A DNA stretch of 64,000 nucleotides from Azospirillum melinis (GCF_013340935.1 NZ_WHOS01000011.1:107253-171252), one strand, 5' to 3'. Counted from the stretch's first letter, positions 45,443 through 57,138 are shown. Numbers and translations: made by a program. The notes: generated by a model not told the origin, from the letters alone.

Positions 45443-45466
45443 GTTCTCTAGGATAATTTAGAGAAC
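45443..45466. promoter_or_regulatory. 8-bp inverted repeat upstream of chemoreceptor gene
   Basis: GTTCTCTA (45443-45450) and TAGAGAAC (45459-45466) are perfect inverse copies with an 8-base AT-rich spacer. It lies 125 bases before the chemoreceptor start inside an AT-rich 280-base gap (45346-45626) that holds no gene. Form and place fit an operator for a dimeric regulator; a hairpin in an antisense or leader RNA is the other option. Confidence 0.45.
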
Positions 45467-45626
45467 TTGGCGATGAGGTTTAAATGCCTTGAAGGGCAAT
45501 TTCATTTCAATCAAGGGATTCTATCGTGAGCGTCGGGGTTCAGCTGGCTGCCCCACGGCAGGTGACGCCGCCATAAGCGTAGAAATGAATACCCCAATAT
45601 GCGCAGACGCTTAGAGGCGGTGAGCG

Positions 45627-46592
45627 TCAGCCCTTGCGCGCCCGAGGATGGGCATTGCGGTACACGTTCATCAGCTGCTCGTTCTCGACATCCGTATAGC
45701 GCTGGGTGGTGGAAAGCGACGCGTGGCCGAGCAGATCCTGGATGGCGCGCAGGTCGCCGCCGTCCGCCAAAAGGTGGGTCGCGAAACTATGCCGCAGGGC
45801 GTGCGGGGTGGCGCTGTCCGGCATGCCCATCAGGGCGCGCAGCTTCTGCATCTGGTGCTGGGCGACGCTGGCGTTCAGCCGGCCGCCGCGGGTGCCGACG
45901 AACAGGGGGCCGTCGGGCGCCAGGGTGAAGGGGCAGGACTCGATATAGGCGCGCACGGCGTCCGTCACAGCCGGCAGGACCGGGATCATGCGGTCCTTGC
46001 GCCCCTTGCCGGTGACGCGCAGCGTGTCGCCCAGCGGGGCGTCCTTGCGCGCCAGACCCAGGGCTTCGGAAATGCGCAGGCCGCAGCCGTAGAGCAGGGT
46101 GAACAGGGCACGGTCGCGCTTGCCGATCCAGGGCTCCTCGCGGTCGCGCTCGGCCTCTTCCAGCAGGCGGTCGGCGTCGATCTCCGTCAGCGGACGCGGG
46201 GCAGGGCGCTTGACCTTCGGGGTCGCCAGCGTGGCGACGGCGGGATTGTGCAACCGGCCGCTGCGGTCCAGCCAGCGGAACAGGTTGCGCACCGCCGCCA
46301 GCTTGCGCGCCCGGCTGGCTCCGACCAGCCCGTCCATCGCCAGACGGGACATCCAGGCGCGGAAATCCGCCGCCTTCAGGTCGCCCAGATCGTTGAGCGA
46401 GGGCGGGGAGCCGCCGCGGAATTCGGTGAGGAAGCGCAGGAACTCTCCGACATCGGCGGTGTAGGCCGACAGGGTATGGCGGGAAACCGCCTTCTCGCTC
46501 TCCATCCAGCGCCGCCAGTGGGCCAGCACATCCTGGACGTCAGGCTTGGCGGAAAAACCCAAACTCGGAGCAATGGGAACCGGTTCGGTCAC
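45627..46592 (-). CDS. xerC: Tyrosine recombinase XerC
   Basis: 321 aa. N-terminal SAM-like core-binding domain and a C-terminal catalytic domain with Arg in LYGCGLRISEALGL, Lys in TGKGRKDRMIPV, HALRHSFATHLL and the Tyr nucleophile in LGHASLSTTQRYTDV. It resolves chromosome dimers at dif with XerD. Coupling to a DUF484 gene through an ATGA overlap is the conserved arrangement for XerC and separates it from phage integrases. Confidence 0.95.
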   Translation of the reverse strand: MTEPVPIAPSLGFSAKPDVQDVLAHWRRWMESEKAVSRHTLSAYTADVGEFLRFLTEFRGGSPPSLNDLGDLKAADFRAWMSRLAMDGLVGASRARKLAAVRNLFRWLDRSGRLHNPAVATLATPKVKRPAPRPLTEIDADRLLEEAERDREEPWIGKRDRALFTLLYGCGLRISEALGLARKDAPLGDTLRVTGKGRKDRMIPVLPAVTDAVRAYIESCPFTLAPDGPLFVGTRGGRLNASVAQHQMQKLRALMGMPDSATPHALRHSFATHLLADGGDLRAIQDLLGHASLSTTQRYTDVENEQLMNVYRNAHPRARKG

Positions 46593-47311
46593 GCCGGCAG
46601 CTCCAGCCAGCCGCGGATCACCCGCTCGATCACGCGGGCGAGGAAGCCGACCAGCTCGGTGCCCTGGCCGCTGTGGAAGGTATCGGGTTCGCGGCTGCCG
46701 AAGGCGAGCAACCCGTCGGGCGTCTCGCTGGAGACCTGGATGCGGATCAGCGCCTCCGACCGGACGAGGCCGGCGCCGGGGCCGTAGATCTCGGGATCGC
46801 CCTGGATGTCGGTGTTCAGCACCACGTCGGCGCGGCCCAGCCGGCCGGCGATGGCACCCGGCTCCACCACCCGCACGCCGGAGCGGTGGACATGGGGGAT
46901 GTCGGTGCCGTTGGATTCGATGACCAGACAGGCGACGTCGAGGTCGAGCAGGACCGCGAGGTCGGTGGTGATGGTCTGGATCAGCTGCTCGAAGCTCTGG
47001 GCATCGAGCAGGAACAGCACCGCGGCATGGATGCGGTTCTGGCTGTTCAGGTTGGCCCGGCTGGTGCCGATCAGCTCGCGCTGCTGGTCCTTGAGGGTGC
47101 GGACCTCGGCGCGCAGCCGGTCGACCATGAAGGCCTGGAGGTCCACCACCCCACGCCCGCGGTCGAGCGACGGCGGGGTCAGGTGGTGGACCAGATCGGC
47201 GTTCTGGGCCAGGAAGTCCGGGTGGGTCCGCAGATAGGCGCGCACATCCTCCGAAGAGAGAGTCGACGCCTGACGCGGGGGGTGGCCCGGTTCGCGGCCC
47301 CTGTCGGCCAT
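46589..47311 (-). CDS. DUF484 family protein
   Basis: 240 aa. GAF-like fold: N-terminal LRTHPDFLAQNADLVHHLTPP with DRGRGVVDLQAFMVDRLR, then the sensor-like C-terminal half with LLAFGSREPDTFHSGQGTELVGFLARVIER. The DUF484 family is encoded directly before xerC in many proteobacteria, as here (four-base overlap). Function unknown; a link to XerC control is only contextual. Confidence 0.9.
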   Translation of the reverse strand: MADRGREPGHPPRQASTLSSEDVRAYLRTHPDFLAQNADLVHHLTPPSLDRGRGVVDLQAFMVDRLRAEVRTLKDQQRELIGTSRANLNSQNRIHAAVLFLLDAQSFEQLIQTITTDLAVLLDLDVACLVIESNGTDIPHVHRSGVRVVEPGAIAGRLGRADVVLNTDIQGDPEIYGPGAGLVRSEALIRIQVSSETPDGLLAFGSREPDTFHSGQGTELVGFLARVIERVIRGWLELPA

Positions 47312-47328
47312 GATCGCTCCGGCCCGCC

Positions 47329-47985
47329 TTACAGGATCGACTGGCCGGTCTTCTTCCAGTCCTCGACGAACTGGGAGAGACCCTTGTCGGTCAGCGGGTG
47401 GTTGAACAGCTGCTTCAGCACCGACGCCGGCGCGGTCACGACATGGGCGCCCAGGCGGGCGGCCTTGACGATGTGCATCGGGGTGCGGATCGAGGCGACC
47501 AGCACCTCGGTCTTGAAGGCGTCGTAATTGTTATAGATCTCACAGATGTCCTTGATGATGCCCATGCCGTCCTGGCCGATGTCGTCCAGGCGGCCGACGA
47601 AGGGCGACACGAAGCTGGCGCCAGCCTTGGCTGCCAGGATCGCCTGGGCGGGGGAGAAGCACAGCGTGACGTTGACCATCGTCCCTTCGGACGAGATGAT
47701 CTTGCAGACCTTCAGGCCGGCCGGGGTCAGCGGCACCTTCACCGCGACGCGGTGGGAGATCTTGGCGATCTTGTGGGCCTCGGCGAGCATGGTCTCGAAG
47801 TCGGTGGACGCCACCTCGGCGCTGACCGGACCGTTGACGACGTCGCAAATCTCGGCCACGAGGTCGAGGAATTGACGGCCGGACTTGGCGATCAGGGAGG
47901 GGTTGGTGGTAACACCGTCCAGCAGACCGGTATCGGCCAGATCGCGGATCTCGGCGATGTCGGCGGTGTCGACGAAGAACTTCAT
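47329..47985 (-). CDS. tal: Transaldolase (short TalC/FSA type)
   Basis: 218 aa. [16 protein letters not shown] with [13 protein letters not shown] is the start of short transaldolases. The Schiff-base Lys lies in VAVKVPLT, and [11 protein letters not shown] is the phosphate site. Enzymes of this size are either transaldolase or fructose-6-phosphate aldolase, which differ by few residues, so the exact activity is not certain. It lies 17 bases after the DUF484 gene in the opposite sense of reading order (downstream neighbour on the same strand is DUF484). Divergent from priA. Confidence 0.92.
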   Translation of the reverse strand: MKFFVDTADIAEIRDLADTGLLDGVTTNPSLIAKSGRQFLDLVAEICDVVNGPVSAEVASTDFETMLAEAHKIAKISHRVAVKVPLTPAGLKVCKIISSEGTMVNVTLCFSPAQAILAAKAGASFVSPFVGRLDDIGQDGMGIIKDICEIYNNYDAFKTEVLVASIRTPMHIVKAARLGAHVVTAPASVLKQLFNHPLTDKGLSQFVEDWKKTGQSIL

Positions 47986-48090
47986 GACGAAGGGTCCATG
48001 CTTGCTGATGTTGACCGGAACCGGCCGCGCCGGAAAGCTGACCGACGCGCCGTCCCGCCCGGTGCCCGGGACATGAGGCCACTCTAGCCG

Positions 48091-50409
48091 ATGCGTTCGA
48101 TTTCCGCCAGTTCCGCCCCGGGCTTTCAGGGGGATCTTCTTGGGGACGCGCCCGAAACGGGGCAGCCCGAAGGCGATTCCGCAGTCAATTCCAGGGCAAA
48201 TTCCGCAGATTTCCCGGCGAAGCCGCAGCAGCGCGGGCCGGACCGCCGCGTCGCCGTGCTGCTGCCGCTGCCCTTGCGCGAGGCCTACGACTACCGTGTG
48301 CCCGATGGGATGGAGCTGGTTCCCGGCGATTTCGTCGAGGTGCCGCTGGGGCCGCGCCGGCTGATCGGCGTGGTCTGGGGCCCCGGCGCCGGGACGGTGG
48401 AGTCCGTCCGGCTGAAGGCGGTGGTGCGCCGGTTCGACGTGCCGCCGATGACCGAGGTCGGCCGCCGCTTCGTCGAATGGGTCGCCGCCTACACCATGAC
48501 GCTGCCGGGCTTCGTCCTGCGCATGGCGGTCAGCGTGCCGTCGGCGCTGGAGCCGCCCAAGCCGATGCTGGCCTATCTGCGCAAGCCGGATGCGGAACCG
48601 CCGCCCGGCTTCAAGATGACCGATCCGCGCAAGCGCATCCTGGCGCTGCTGACGGATGGGCCTCCGCGGACACCGGCGGAGCTGGCGGAGGAGGCCGGCT
48701 GCGGCGTGACGGTGGTGCGCGGGCTGGCCGAGGCCGGACTGCTTGACCCGGTGATGCTGCAACCGACGCGGCTCGGCCGGCCGGACTGGCGCCGGCCCGG
48801 ACCCGCCCTGTCGGCGAACCAGCAGGGGGCCGCCGACGACCTGCGCGAGCGGGTGACCTCGGGATGCTATTCCACCGTCCTGCTCGACGGCGTCACCGGA
48901 TCGGGCAAGACGGAGGTCTATTACGAGGCGATCTCCGCGGCGCTGGAACAGGGCAAACAGGCACTGGTGCTGCTGCCGGAGATCGCGCTGTCGGCGCAGT
49001 GGCTCGACCGCTTCGCCCGCCGCTTCGGCGCACCGCCGGCGGAGTGGCATTCGGAGCTGACCGGGGCGCAGCGCCGCGACACTTGGCGCGCGGTGTCGAA
49101 GGGCGAGGTGCCGGTGGTGGTGGGCGCGCGCTCGGCGCTGTTCCTGCCCTATCCCGACCTGGGCGTCATCATCGTCGATGAGGAGCACGACTCCGCCTAC
49201 AAGCAGGAGGAGGGGGCGATCTACCATGCCCGCGACATGGCGGTGGCGCGGGCGCATCTCGGCGGGTTGCCGATCGTGCTGGTGTCGGCCACGCCGTCGC
49301 TGGAGACCAAGGTCAATGCCGACAGCCACCGCTATGCCCGGATCGAGCTGCCGTCCCGCCATGGCGGCGCCGTGCTGCCCGACGTGGAGCTGGTCGATCT
49401 GCGGCGCGACCGCCCTCCCGCCCGGCACTGGCTGGCGCCCAGCCTGCGCAAGGCGCTGACCGACACGCTGGCCGGCGGCGAACAGGCGATGCTGTTCCTG
49501 AACCGCCGCGGCTATGCCCCGCTGACACTGTGCCGCGCCTGCGGCCACCGCATGCAGTGCCCGAACTGCACGGCGTGGCTGGTGGAGCACCGGCTCGCCC
49601 GCAAGCTGCAATGCCACCATTGCGGTCTGCAGCAGCCCTTGCCCCATGCCTGCCCGGAATGCGGCGAGGAAGGGACGATGGCTGCCTGCGGTCCCGGCGT
49701 CGAGCGTATCGCCGAAGAGGTGGCGGAGCTGTTCCCCGACGCCCGCGCCGCCATCATGGCGTCCGACACCCTGCACGGTCCGCGCGCCATCCAGGAGATG
49801 GTGGAGAGCATTGGCCGGCATGAGTTGGACATTATCATCGGCACCCAGGTGATGGCCAAAGGCCACCATTTCCCGATGCTGACGCTGGTCGGGGTGGTCG
49901 ATGCCGATCTGGGGCTGAACGGCGGCGACCTGCGGGCGGCGGAGCGCACCTACCAGCTGCTGCATCAGGTGGCTGGGCGCGCCGGGCGCGGCGAACGGCC
50001 GGGACGGGTGATGCTTCAGACCTTCATGCCCGAACACCCGGTGATGCAGGCGCTGGCCGTCGGCGACCGCGACGGCTTCTATCAGCTGGAGGCGGAGATG
50101 CGGCTGGAGGCCGGCATGCCGCCCTTCGGCCGGCTGGCGGCGCTGATCGTGTCGGGCGAGGACCCGACGCTGGTGGAGCGGGTGGCGATGGCGCTGGGCC
50201 GCGCGGCACCGCGCAGCGATACCGTCCATATATTGGGACCGGCTCCCGCTCCGCTGGCTCTGCTGCGCGGGCGGCACCGCCGCCGCCTGCTGATGAAGGC
50301 GCCGCGCAGCACCCAGGTTCAGCCGTTGATCGCGGAGTGGCTGGACAGGGTGGAGATCCCGCCGGCCATCCGCGTGCAGATCGATGTCGATCCCTACAGC
50401 TTCCTTTAG
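48091..50409 (+). CDS. priA: Primosomal protein N' (replication restart helicase PriA)
   Basis: 772 aa. It reloads the replisome at stalled forks. N-terminal 3'-DNA-binding domain ([20 protein letters not shown]), winged helix, helicase core with Walker [20 protein letters not shown], and VSATPSLET. The zinc-binding module has [13 protein letters not shown] and CHHCG...CPECG. The C-terminal domain ends with [12 protein letters not shown], the family ending. The first ~50 residues are a Ser/Ala-rich extension; a start nearer residue 53 is possible. Confidence 0.96.
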   Translation: MRSISASSAPGFQGDLLGDAPETGQPEGDSAVNSRANSADFPAKPQQRGPDRRVAVLLPLPLREAYDYRVPDGMELVPGDFVEVPLGPRRLIGVVWGPGAGTVESVRLKAVVRRFDVPPMTEVGRRFVEWVAAYTMTLPGFVLRMAVSVPSALEPPKPMLAYLRKPDAEPPPGFKMTDPRKRILALLTDGPPRTPAELAEEAGCGVTVVRGLAEAGLLDPVMLQPTRLGRPDWRRPGPALSANQQGAADDLRERVTSGCYSTVLLDGVTGSGKTEVYYEAISAALEQGKQALVLLPEIALSAQWLDRFARRFGAPPAEWHSELTGAQRRDTWRAVSKGEVPVVVGARSALFLPYPDLGVIIVDEEHDSAYKQEEGAIYHARDMAVARAHLGGLPIVLVSATPSLETKVNADSHRYARIELPSRHGGAVLPDVELVDLRRDRPPARHWLAPSLRKALTDTLAGGEQAMLFLNRRGYAPLTLCRACGHRMQCPNCTAWLVEHRLARKLQCHHCGLQQPLPHACPECGEEGTMAACGPGVERIAEEVAELFPDARAAIMASDTLHGPRAIQEMVESIGRHELDIIIGTQVMAKGHHFPMLTLVGVVDADLGLNGGDLRAAERTYQLLHQVAGRAGRGERPGRVMLQTFMPEHPVMQALAVGDRDGFYQLEAEMRLEAGMPPFGRLAALIVSGEDPTLVERVAMALGRAAPRSDTVHILGPAPAPLALLRGRHRRRLLMKAPRSTQVQPLIAEWLDRVEIPPAIRVQIDVDPYSFL

Positions 50410-50482
50410 GTGCGGTTAAGGCGATCGGACCAGGCTGCGGCGAATTGACACGATGCGATCCTGTGGGCGATCCGGCATGGCA

Positions 50483-50595
50483 CCTGTGACGTTTGGTCCA
50501 TTGCACAGCGTGGAGCATGGTATTACCACGGCAGGGATGGTTCCGAATCGAAACATCCCTGCTGGGATGAAACCCGCGGAGCCAAACGTCACAGG
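50483..50595 (+). other. Nested inverted-repeat element, candidate structured leader
   Basis: Outer arms CCTGTGACGTTTGG (50483-50496) and CCAAACGTCACAGG (50582-50595) are perfect 14-base inverse copies. Inside lie CGTGG/CCACG (50509-50513, 50526-50530), the perfect 9-base pair GCAGGGATG/CATCCCTGC (50531-50539, 50554-50562) with TTC/GAA extending it, and GGG/CCC (50564-50566, 50573-50575). Together they would fold into a closed multi-branch structure ending 15 bases before the next ORF start. It could be a structured 5' leader, a small RNA, or a short inverted-repeat mobile element. I do not recognise a known riboswitch class. Confidence 0.6.
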
Positions 50596-50610
50596 GACAG
50601 GTTCGGGCTG

Positions 50611-51126
50611 ATGGTCGGCATGCTTTCCAAGCTTCGTCTGCGCGTTCAGAGGCAAACCCTGCTGACCGTGCTGCCGGTTCTTCTGCTGCTGGTGGTCATC
50701 GCGTTCGCCGCCGGCGCTCCGGCCCGCACCCGCGGCACCGATGCCGAGGCGCTGACGATGATCGACCGTGCCCAGCAGCTGCTGGAGCGGATCGGTCCGG
50801 ACGCGGCGGCCGAAGCGTTTGCCGGTCATGATAGCGCTTTCACCGACCGCGACCTCTACCCAATGCTGCTGGACGACAAGGGGGTAATGGTCGCCCATGG
50901 CTGGACCGCAACGCTGAACGGGTCGAACCTGAACGAGCTGCACGACATCGAGGGCAAGCCCTTCATCCGCGAGGCGCTGGACGGGGTGGCGCGCGACGGA
51001 CGGACCGACGTCACCTATCGATGGATCGATCCGCTGACGGGTCAGGTCGCGCGCAAGACGATGCACGCCCGCCGTCTGGTGTTGAACGGCAAGCCATACA
51101 TGCTGGCTGTCGGCGTCTACCGCTGA
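50611..51126 (+). CDS. Membrane-anchored single Cache-domain protein
   Basis: 171 aa. An N-terminal transmembrane helix (residues about 17-36, LLTVLPVLLLLVVIAFAAG) and a periplasmic single Cache domain with DLYPMLLDDKGVMVAHGW, LNELHDIEGKPFIREAL and GRTDVTYRWIDPLTGQVARKTMHARRL. This is the sensor part of Cache chemoreceptors or kinases, without any output domain. It may work with a separate receptor or be periplasmic-facing only. ATG 50620 is an alternative start. A structured element lies directly upstream. Confidence 0.82.
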   Translation: MVGMLSKLRLRVQRQTLLTVLPVLLLLVVIAFAAGAPARTRGTDAEALTMIDRAQQLLERIGPDAAAEAFAGHDSAFTDRDLYPMLLDDKGVMVAHGWTATLNGSNLNELHDIEGKPFIREALDGVARDGRTDVTYRWIDPLTGQVARKTMHARRLVLNGKPYMLAVGVYR

Positions 51127-51218
51127 GGTGTTTGTGAAACCGGTGCGGCGGGTTGCCGCACGTCACTTTTTTACATGGTGAAATTTCGGGACGGCCGCCG
51201 GTCCGGGCCTGACGCGGA

Positions 51219-51614
51219 TCAGGAAACCCGCGGGCGACGCGGGCGCCAGATCGACAGGCAGTCCGCGGCGCTGTCGCCGGCACCGATGCCATACCAGCCC
51301 GACCGGTCGTGGAAGGACAGGCTGTAGCGGCCTTTGGCGTCGCGTTCGAAGCGGAAGACGGGGCGGTCCACCTCCGGCAGAAGCACCAGAAGCCGGTCGT
51401 GATCGCGTCCCGACTCGCGCAGCACGCCGACCCAATGACCGTCGCGAATCTTCGGTTCGGCCACGGCGGCGAAAGCATCCATATCGTCCGGGGTAAAGCG
51501 GGCGCGGCAGAACTGGATGATTTTCGCCCCGCGCTCTTCTCCTTGGGAGCCGGCGCCGGCGGCGTTGTCCGCTTCGGCAGTCGCAACAGTCTCGGTCGTC
51601 GGCAGGATGGTCAT
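51219..51614 (-). CDS. Hypothetical 131-aa protein
   Basis: 131 aa. No family is recognised. Acidic and Ala-rich at residues 1-30, then KIIQFCRARFTPDDMDAFAAV and a beta-rich part (VGVLRESGRDHDRLLVLL, FRFERDAKGRYSLSFHDRSGWYGIG) and a basic end RPRRPRVS. No signal peptide or membrane segment. ATG 51614 was chosen; the frame extends to 51689. It is divergent from the atp operon. Confidence 0.65.
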   Translation of the reverse strand: MTILPTTETVATAEADNAAGAGSQGEERGAKIIQFCRARFTPDDMDAFAAVAEPKIRDGHWVGVLRESGRDHDRLLVLLPEVDRPVFRFERDAKGRYSLSFHDRSGWYGIGAGDSAADCLSIWRPRRPRVS

Positions 51615-51996
51615 CGCGGAAGGGTCCCTGGTCGCCTGGAGCGGCTGCGGCGGGGCAAAATGACGGGAAACCAAGGTCGGATCGCCCACCCGCGCGGTTC
51701 CGGCCGACCGTGGATCAGATTGGTTAACCTTGAATTAAACAGGCAATAGGGCCACATCGAAGTCACAGCCGGTATGACCAGTCGAGCGGGACTCGAGTCC
51801 TCGGCGAACGCAGTTGCGACCAATGATTCCGCAGTTGCTCAAAACGCCGCAGCCAAATTGTCCAGACCCCGTTGCGTGGGCGCGATTCCTGTGATATTGG
51901 ACCGCTCGCTTTCGCGGCCGGGGTGTTTGTGCCTCGGGTTGACACCCTATAAGGCCGCCGAATTCACCGTCTACCGAACTCAATTCGAGGGATCAG
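51615..51996. other. Promoter region of the atp operon
   Basis: 382 bases without a gene between the 131-aa ORF and atpH. TTGACA at 51939-51944 is a good -35 hexamer; TATAAG at 51948-51953 is -10-like but too near to pair with it, so the exact promoter is not settled. AT-rich sequence at 51720-51745 may hold the promoter of the ORF on the other strand. GAGGGA at 51987-51992 is the atpH ribosome-binding site. Confidence 0.45.
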
Positions 51997-52566
51997 GTGG
52001 CATCCGAAGGAACAGGCGTATCCGAACTCGCCGCGCGTTACTCCATCGCGCTGTTCGAGCTTGCGGACGAAAACCAGGCGTTGGACACGGTCGCGAGCGA
52101 TCTGACCACGCTGAAGCAGATCCTGGCCGAGAGCGCTGACCTCCGTCGCCTCGTCCGCAGCCCCGTCATCAGCCGGGCCGATCAGGGCAAGGCCATGGCC
52201 GCCGTCATGGACGGCGCCGGCCTGTCGGACCTGACCAAGCGCTTCATCGGGCTGGTGGCGGCCAACCGCCGCCTGTTCTCGATCGACGGGATGATCGAAG
52301 GCTTCCTGGCCGAACTGGCCCGGCGCCGCGGCGAGGTTACGGCGCAGGTCACCTCGGCCCAGCCGCTGAGCGATGCCCAGCGCAACGCCGTCATCGACGC
52401 GCTCAAGGCGTCCATCGGTTCCAAGGTGCTGGTGAACACCTCCGTCGATCCGGAGTTGATCGGCGGCATGATCGTTAAGTTCGGCTCGCGCATGGTCGAT
52501 ACCTCGGTGCGAACGAAGCTGAACAAATTGCAACTCGCCATGAAGGCCTCAGGGGGATCAGTCTGA
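51997..52566 (+). CDS. atpH: F1 ATP synthase subunit delta
   Basis: 189 aa. It links F1 to the peripheral stalk of F0. Recognised from [18 protein letters not shown] at the N-terminus and the C-terminal [30 protein letters not shown]. It starts with GTG at 51997 behind GAGGGA. Its stop overlaps the atpA start (TGATG). First gene of atpHAGDC; F0 genes are elsewhere, as usual in alphaproteobacteria. Confidence 0.97.
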   Translation: MASEGTGVSELAARYSIALFELADENQALDTVASDLTTLKQILAESADLRRLVRSPVISRADQGKAMAAVMDGAGLSDLTKRFIGLVAANRRLFSIDGMIEGFLAELARRRGEVTAQVTSAQPLSDAQRNAVIDALKASIGSKVLVNTSVDPELIGGMIVKFGSRMVDTSVRTKLNKLQLAMKASGGSV

Positions 52567-54095
52567 TGGATATCCGCGCCGCAGAAATCTCTGCGATCCT
52601 CAAGCAGCAGATCGCGAATTTCGGGACCGAGGCGGATGTCGCCGAGGTTGGTCAGGTCCTGTCGGTGGGTGACGGCGTCGCCCGCGTGCACGGCCTGGAC
52701 AACGTCCGCGCCGGCGAAATGGTCGAGTTCCCGGGTGGCCTGCAGGGCATGGCGCTGAACCTCGAGACCGACAATGTCGGTATCGTGATCTTCGGCGACG
52801 ACCGCGGCATCAAGGAAGGCGACACCGTCAAGCGCACCGGCACCATCGTCGACGTTCCGGTCGGCCGTGGCCTGCTGGGCCGCGTCGTGGACGGCCTGGG
52901 CAACCCGATCGACGGCAAGGGCCCGCTGGTCGACGTGACCCGCACCCGCGTGGAAGTGAAGGCCCCCGGCATCATCCCGCGCAAGTCGGTGCACGAGCCG
53001 ATGCAGACCGGCCTGAAGGCCGTCGACAGCCTGGTTCCGATCGGGCGCGGCCAGCGCGAGCTGATCATCGGTGACCGTCAGACCGGCAAGACCGCCGTCG
53101 TCATCGACACCTTCCTGAACCAGAAGCCGATCAACCAGGGCGACGACGAGAGCAAGAAGCTCTACTGCATCTACGTCGCCGTCGGCCAGAAGCGCTCCAC
53201 CGTCGCCCAGATCGTCAAGACCCTGGAAGACGCCGGCGCCATGGAATACTCCATCGTCGTCGCCGCTACCGCGTCGGAGCCGGCTCCGCTGCAGTTCCTG
53301 GCGCCGTACACCGGCTGCACGATGGGCGAGTATTTCCGCGACAACGGCATGCACGCCCTGATCGTGTACGACGATCTGTCCAAGCAGGCCGTCGCCTACC
53401 GCCAGATGTCGCTGCTGCTCCGCCGTCCGCCGGGCCGCGAAGCCTACCCGGGCGACGTGTTCTACCTCCACAGCCGCCTGCTGGAGCGCGCCGCCAAGAT
53501 GGGCGACGCCCACGGCAACGGCTCGCTGACCGCCCTGCCGGTCATCGAAACCCAGGCCGGCGACGTGTCCGCCTACATCCCGACCAACGTGATCTCGATC
53601 ACCGACGGTCAGATCTTCCTGGAAACCGGCCTGTTCTATAAGGGCATCCGCCCCGCCATCAACGTCGGCCTGTCGGTGAGCCGCGTCGGCTCCGCCGCCC
53701 AGATCAAGGCGATGAAGCAGGTTGCCGGCACCATCAAGATGGAACTCGCGCAGTACCGCGAGATGGCCGCCTTCGCCCAGTTCGCCTCGGACCTCGACGC
53801 CTCGACCCAGCGCCTGCTGGCCCGCGGCGCCCGTCTGACCGAGCTGCTGAAGCAGGGCCAGTTCCAGCCGCTGCCGGTTGAAGAGCAGGTCGTGTCGATC
53901 TTCGCCGGCGTGAAGGGCTACCTGGACGCCATCAAGGTCGAGGACGTCAACCGCTTCGAGGCCAAGTTCCTGTCGGAAATCCGCGCCAAGGGCGCCGATA
54001 TCCTGGCGGCGATCCGCACCGACAAGCAGATCACCTCGGCGACCGAAGAGAAGCTGAAGGCTTTCCTCGACGGCTTCGCCAAGGTCTTCGCCTGA
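52566..54095 (+). CDS. atpA: F1 ATP synthase subunit alpha
   Basis: 509 aa. Three copies form F1 with beta. Non-catalytic nucleotide site with Walker A GDRQTGKT at residues 169-176 (the same place as in E. coli), and the alpha/beta signature [17 protein letters not shown]. It starts on the atpH stop, indicating translational coupling. Two hairpins follow before atpG. Confidence 0.99.
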   Translation: MDIRAAEISAILKQQIANFGTEADVAEVGQVLSVGDGVARVHGLDNVRAGEMVEFPGGLQGMALNLETDNVGIVIFGDDRGIKEGDTVKRTGTIVDVPVGRGLLGRVVDGLGNPIDGKGPLVDVTRTRVEVKAPGIIPRKSVHEPMQTGLKAVDSLVPIGRGQRELIIGDRQTGKTAVVIDTFLNQKPINQGDDESKKLYCIYVAVGQKRSTVAQIVKTLEDAGAMEYSIVVAATASEPAPLQFLAPYTGCTMGEYFRDNGMHALIVYDDLSKQAVAYRQMSLLLRRPPGREAYPGDVFYLHSRLLERAAKMGDAHGNGSLTALPVIETQAGDVSAYIPTNVISITDGQIFLETGLFYKGIRPAINVGLSVSRVGSAAQIKAMKQVAGTIKMELAQYREMAAFAQFASDLDASTQRLLARGARLTELLKQGQFQPLPVEEQVVSIFAGVKGYLDAIKVEDVNRFEAKFLSEIRAKGADILAAIRTDKQITSATEEKLKAFLDGFAKVFA

Positions 54096-54107
54096 CCGAC
54101 CGCGCGC

Positions 54108-54147
54108 GGGGGCGGGAAACCGCCCCCCACCGTCTTGAAGAGACGGT
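54108..54147 (+). other. Two tandem hairpins between atpA and atpG
   Basis: GGGGGCGG (54108-54115) pairs with CCGCCCCC (54120-54127) around the GNRA-type tetraloop GAAA. ACCGTCT (54129-54135) then pairs with AGACGGT (54141-54147). There is no T-tract. They could protect the atpA message end or reduce readthrough so that alpha (three per enzyme) exceeds gamma (one). Confidence 0.7.
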
Positions 54148-54182
54148 CACGGAACGACCTCGAGCGGAATTGAAGGGCCGGC

Positions 54183-55067
54183 ATGCCTAACCTCAAGGAC
54201 CTAAAGAACCGGATCGCGAGCGTCCAGTCGACGCGCAAGATCACCTCGGCCATGAAGATGGTTGCGGCTTCCAAGCTGCGCCGCGCCCAGGAGCAGGCGG
54301 AAGCCAGCGGTCCCTACGCGGAGCGTATGGGCCGTATGCTGTCGTCCCTGGCCGCCAACGTGCAGGACAGCGGCAACGGGCCGAAGCTGATGACCGGGAC
54401 GGGCGCCGACAAGGTGCATCTGCTGGTCGTCATCAGCTCCGACCGTGGCCTGTGCGGCGCCTTCAACGGCTCCATCGTCCGCGAGGCCAAGCGCCAGATC
54501 ACCCGCCTGCAGGGCGAGGGCAAGACCGTCAAGGTGCTGACCGTCGGCCGCAAGGGCCGCGACCAGCTGCGCCGCGAGTTCGCCTCGCTGATCGTCGAGA
54601 GCTACGAGGATGTCGGCCGCCGCCGGCTCGGCTTCAGCGACGCCGACATGGTGGCGACGAAGGTGCTGGCGATGTTCGACGCCGGCGAGTTCGACGTCTG
54701 CTCCGTCGTCTTCAACAAGTTCAAGTCGGCGATCTCCCAGATCGTCACGGTTCAGCAGCTCATCCCGTTCGCCGTCCCCGGCGAGGCGGTCGCGGCCACC
54801 GACGAGGTGAAGCCGCTCTATGAGTTTGAGCCGGACGAGGAGCAGATCCTCGCCGAACTGCTGCCGCGCAACCTGTCCATCCAGATCTACCGCGCCCTCC
54901 TGGAGAGCGCCGCGTCCGAGCAGGGCGCCCGAATGACCGCGATGGACAACGCGACGCGCAACGCCGGCGACATGATCAACAAGCTGACGATCACCTACAA
55001 CCGGACGCGCCAGGCCTACATCACCAAGGAGCTGATCGAGATCATCTCCGGTGCCGAAGCCCTGTAA
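54183..55067 (+). CDS. atpG: F1 ATP synthase subunit gamma
   Basis: 294 aa. The rotor shaft of F1. N-terminal helix [20 protein letters not shown] and [27 protein letters not shown] in the middle, and the C-terminal helix [41 protein letters not shown], the gamma signature. It starts 87 bases after atpA. Confidence 0.99.
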   Translation: MPNLKDLKNRIASVQSTRKITSAMKMVAASKLRRAQEQAEASGPYAERMGRMLSSLAANVQDSGNGPKLMTGTGADKVHLLVVISSDRGLCGAFNGSIVREAKRQITRLQGEGKTVKVLTVGRKGRDQLRREFASLIVESYEDVGRRRLGFSDADMVATKVLAMFDAGEFDVCSVVFNKFKSAISQIVTVQQLIPFAVPGEAVAATDEVKPLYEFEPDEEQILAELLPRNLSIQIYRALLESAASEQGARMTAMDNATRNAGDMINKLTITYNRTRQAYITKELIEIISGAEAL

Positions 55068-55087
55068 CGGCAGCATTCGACCCGTAG

Positions 55088-56575
<1,488 letters not shown>

Positions 56576-56665
56576 TCCCACACCAGGGATTGCGGCATTC
56601 CGGCCCGGCCCCATCGGCCTTGCGAAGAGGCGTGAGAAGGCCGGGCGGAAATCGACATCAGCACA

Positions 56666-56694
56666 CCCCCTCCCCCCGTCAGCGGGGGAGGGGG
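56666..56694 (+). other. GC-rich hairpin between atpD and atpC
   Basis: CCCCCTCCCCC (56666-56676) pairs perfectly with GGGGGAGGGGG (56684-56694) around CGTCAGC. Only TT follows, so it is not a full terminator. It lies about 28 bases before atpC and could lower epsilon relative to beta. It also resembles the palindromes at 5492 and 17088. Confidence 0.65.
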
Positions 56695-56721
56695 TTCCTA
56701 TGAAGAGGCACCAGGAAACCC

Positions 56722-57138
56722 ATGGCCGATAAAGTCGAATTCGAGCTGGTCTCGCCGGAAAAGCTGCTGAAGTCGCAGCCCGTGGACATGGTCGTGGTGC
56801 CGGGTTCGGAAGGCGATTTCGGCGTGCTCGCCGGTCATTCGCCGATGATCTCGACCGTGCGTCCGGGTGTCATCGACGTCTATGAAGGCGACCGCATCGT
56901 CGACCGCGTCTTCGTCGCCGGCGGCTTCGCCGAGGTGACCGAAGCCCGCTGCACCGTCCTGGCCGAGGAAGCGGTTGCGCTGACCGACCTGGACCGCGCC
57001 GCGGTCGAGAAGCAGATCAAGGACCTGTCCGAGGATCTGGACGACAGCAAGTCCGACGCCGAGCGGGCCGCCGCCGAGTCCAAGCTGGCCGTCGCGCGTG
57101 CCAAGCTGGACGCGCTGAGCCAGGGTTCCGCTCACTGA
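56722..57138 (+). CDS. atpC: F1 ATP synthase subunit epsilon
   Basis: 138 aa. N-terminal beta-sandwich (VEFELVSPEKLLKSQPVDMVVVPGSEGDFGVLAGHSPM) and a C-terminal two-helix domain rich in Ala, Asp and Lys that can inhibit ATP hydrolysis. Last gene of the F1 operon. AGGAAA precedes the ATG. Confidence 0.97.
   Translation: MADKVEFELVSPEKLLKSQPVDMVVVPGSEGDFGVLAGHSPMISTVRPGVIDVYEGDRIVDRVFVAGGFAEVTEARCTVLAEEAVALTDLDRAAVEKQIKDLSEDLDDSKSDAERAAAESKLAVARAKLDALSQGSAH

Noticed and set aside
45627..46592. Phage or island integrase
   Set aside because: The length, the ATGA overlap with a DUF484 gene and the catalytic-domain sequence fit housekeeping XerC; no mobile genes or att repeats adjoin.
47986..50277. 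Long minus-strand frame extending transaldolase through priA
   Set aside because: Transaldolase ends its normal N-terminus at 47985. The extra part is antisense to priA and has no family features.
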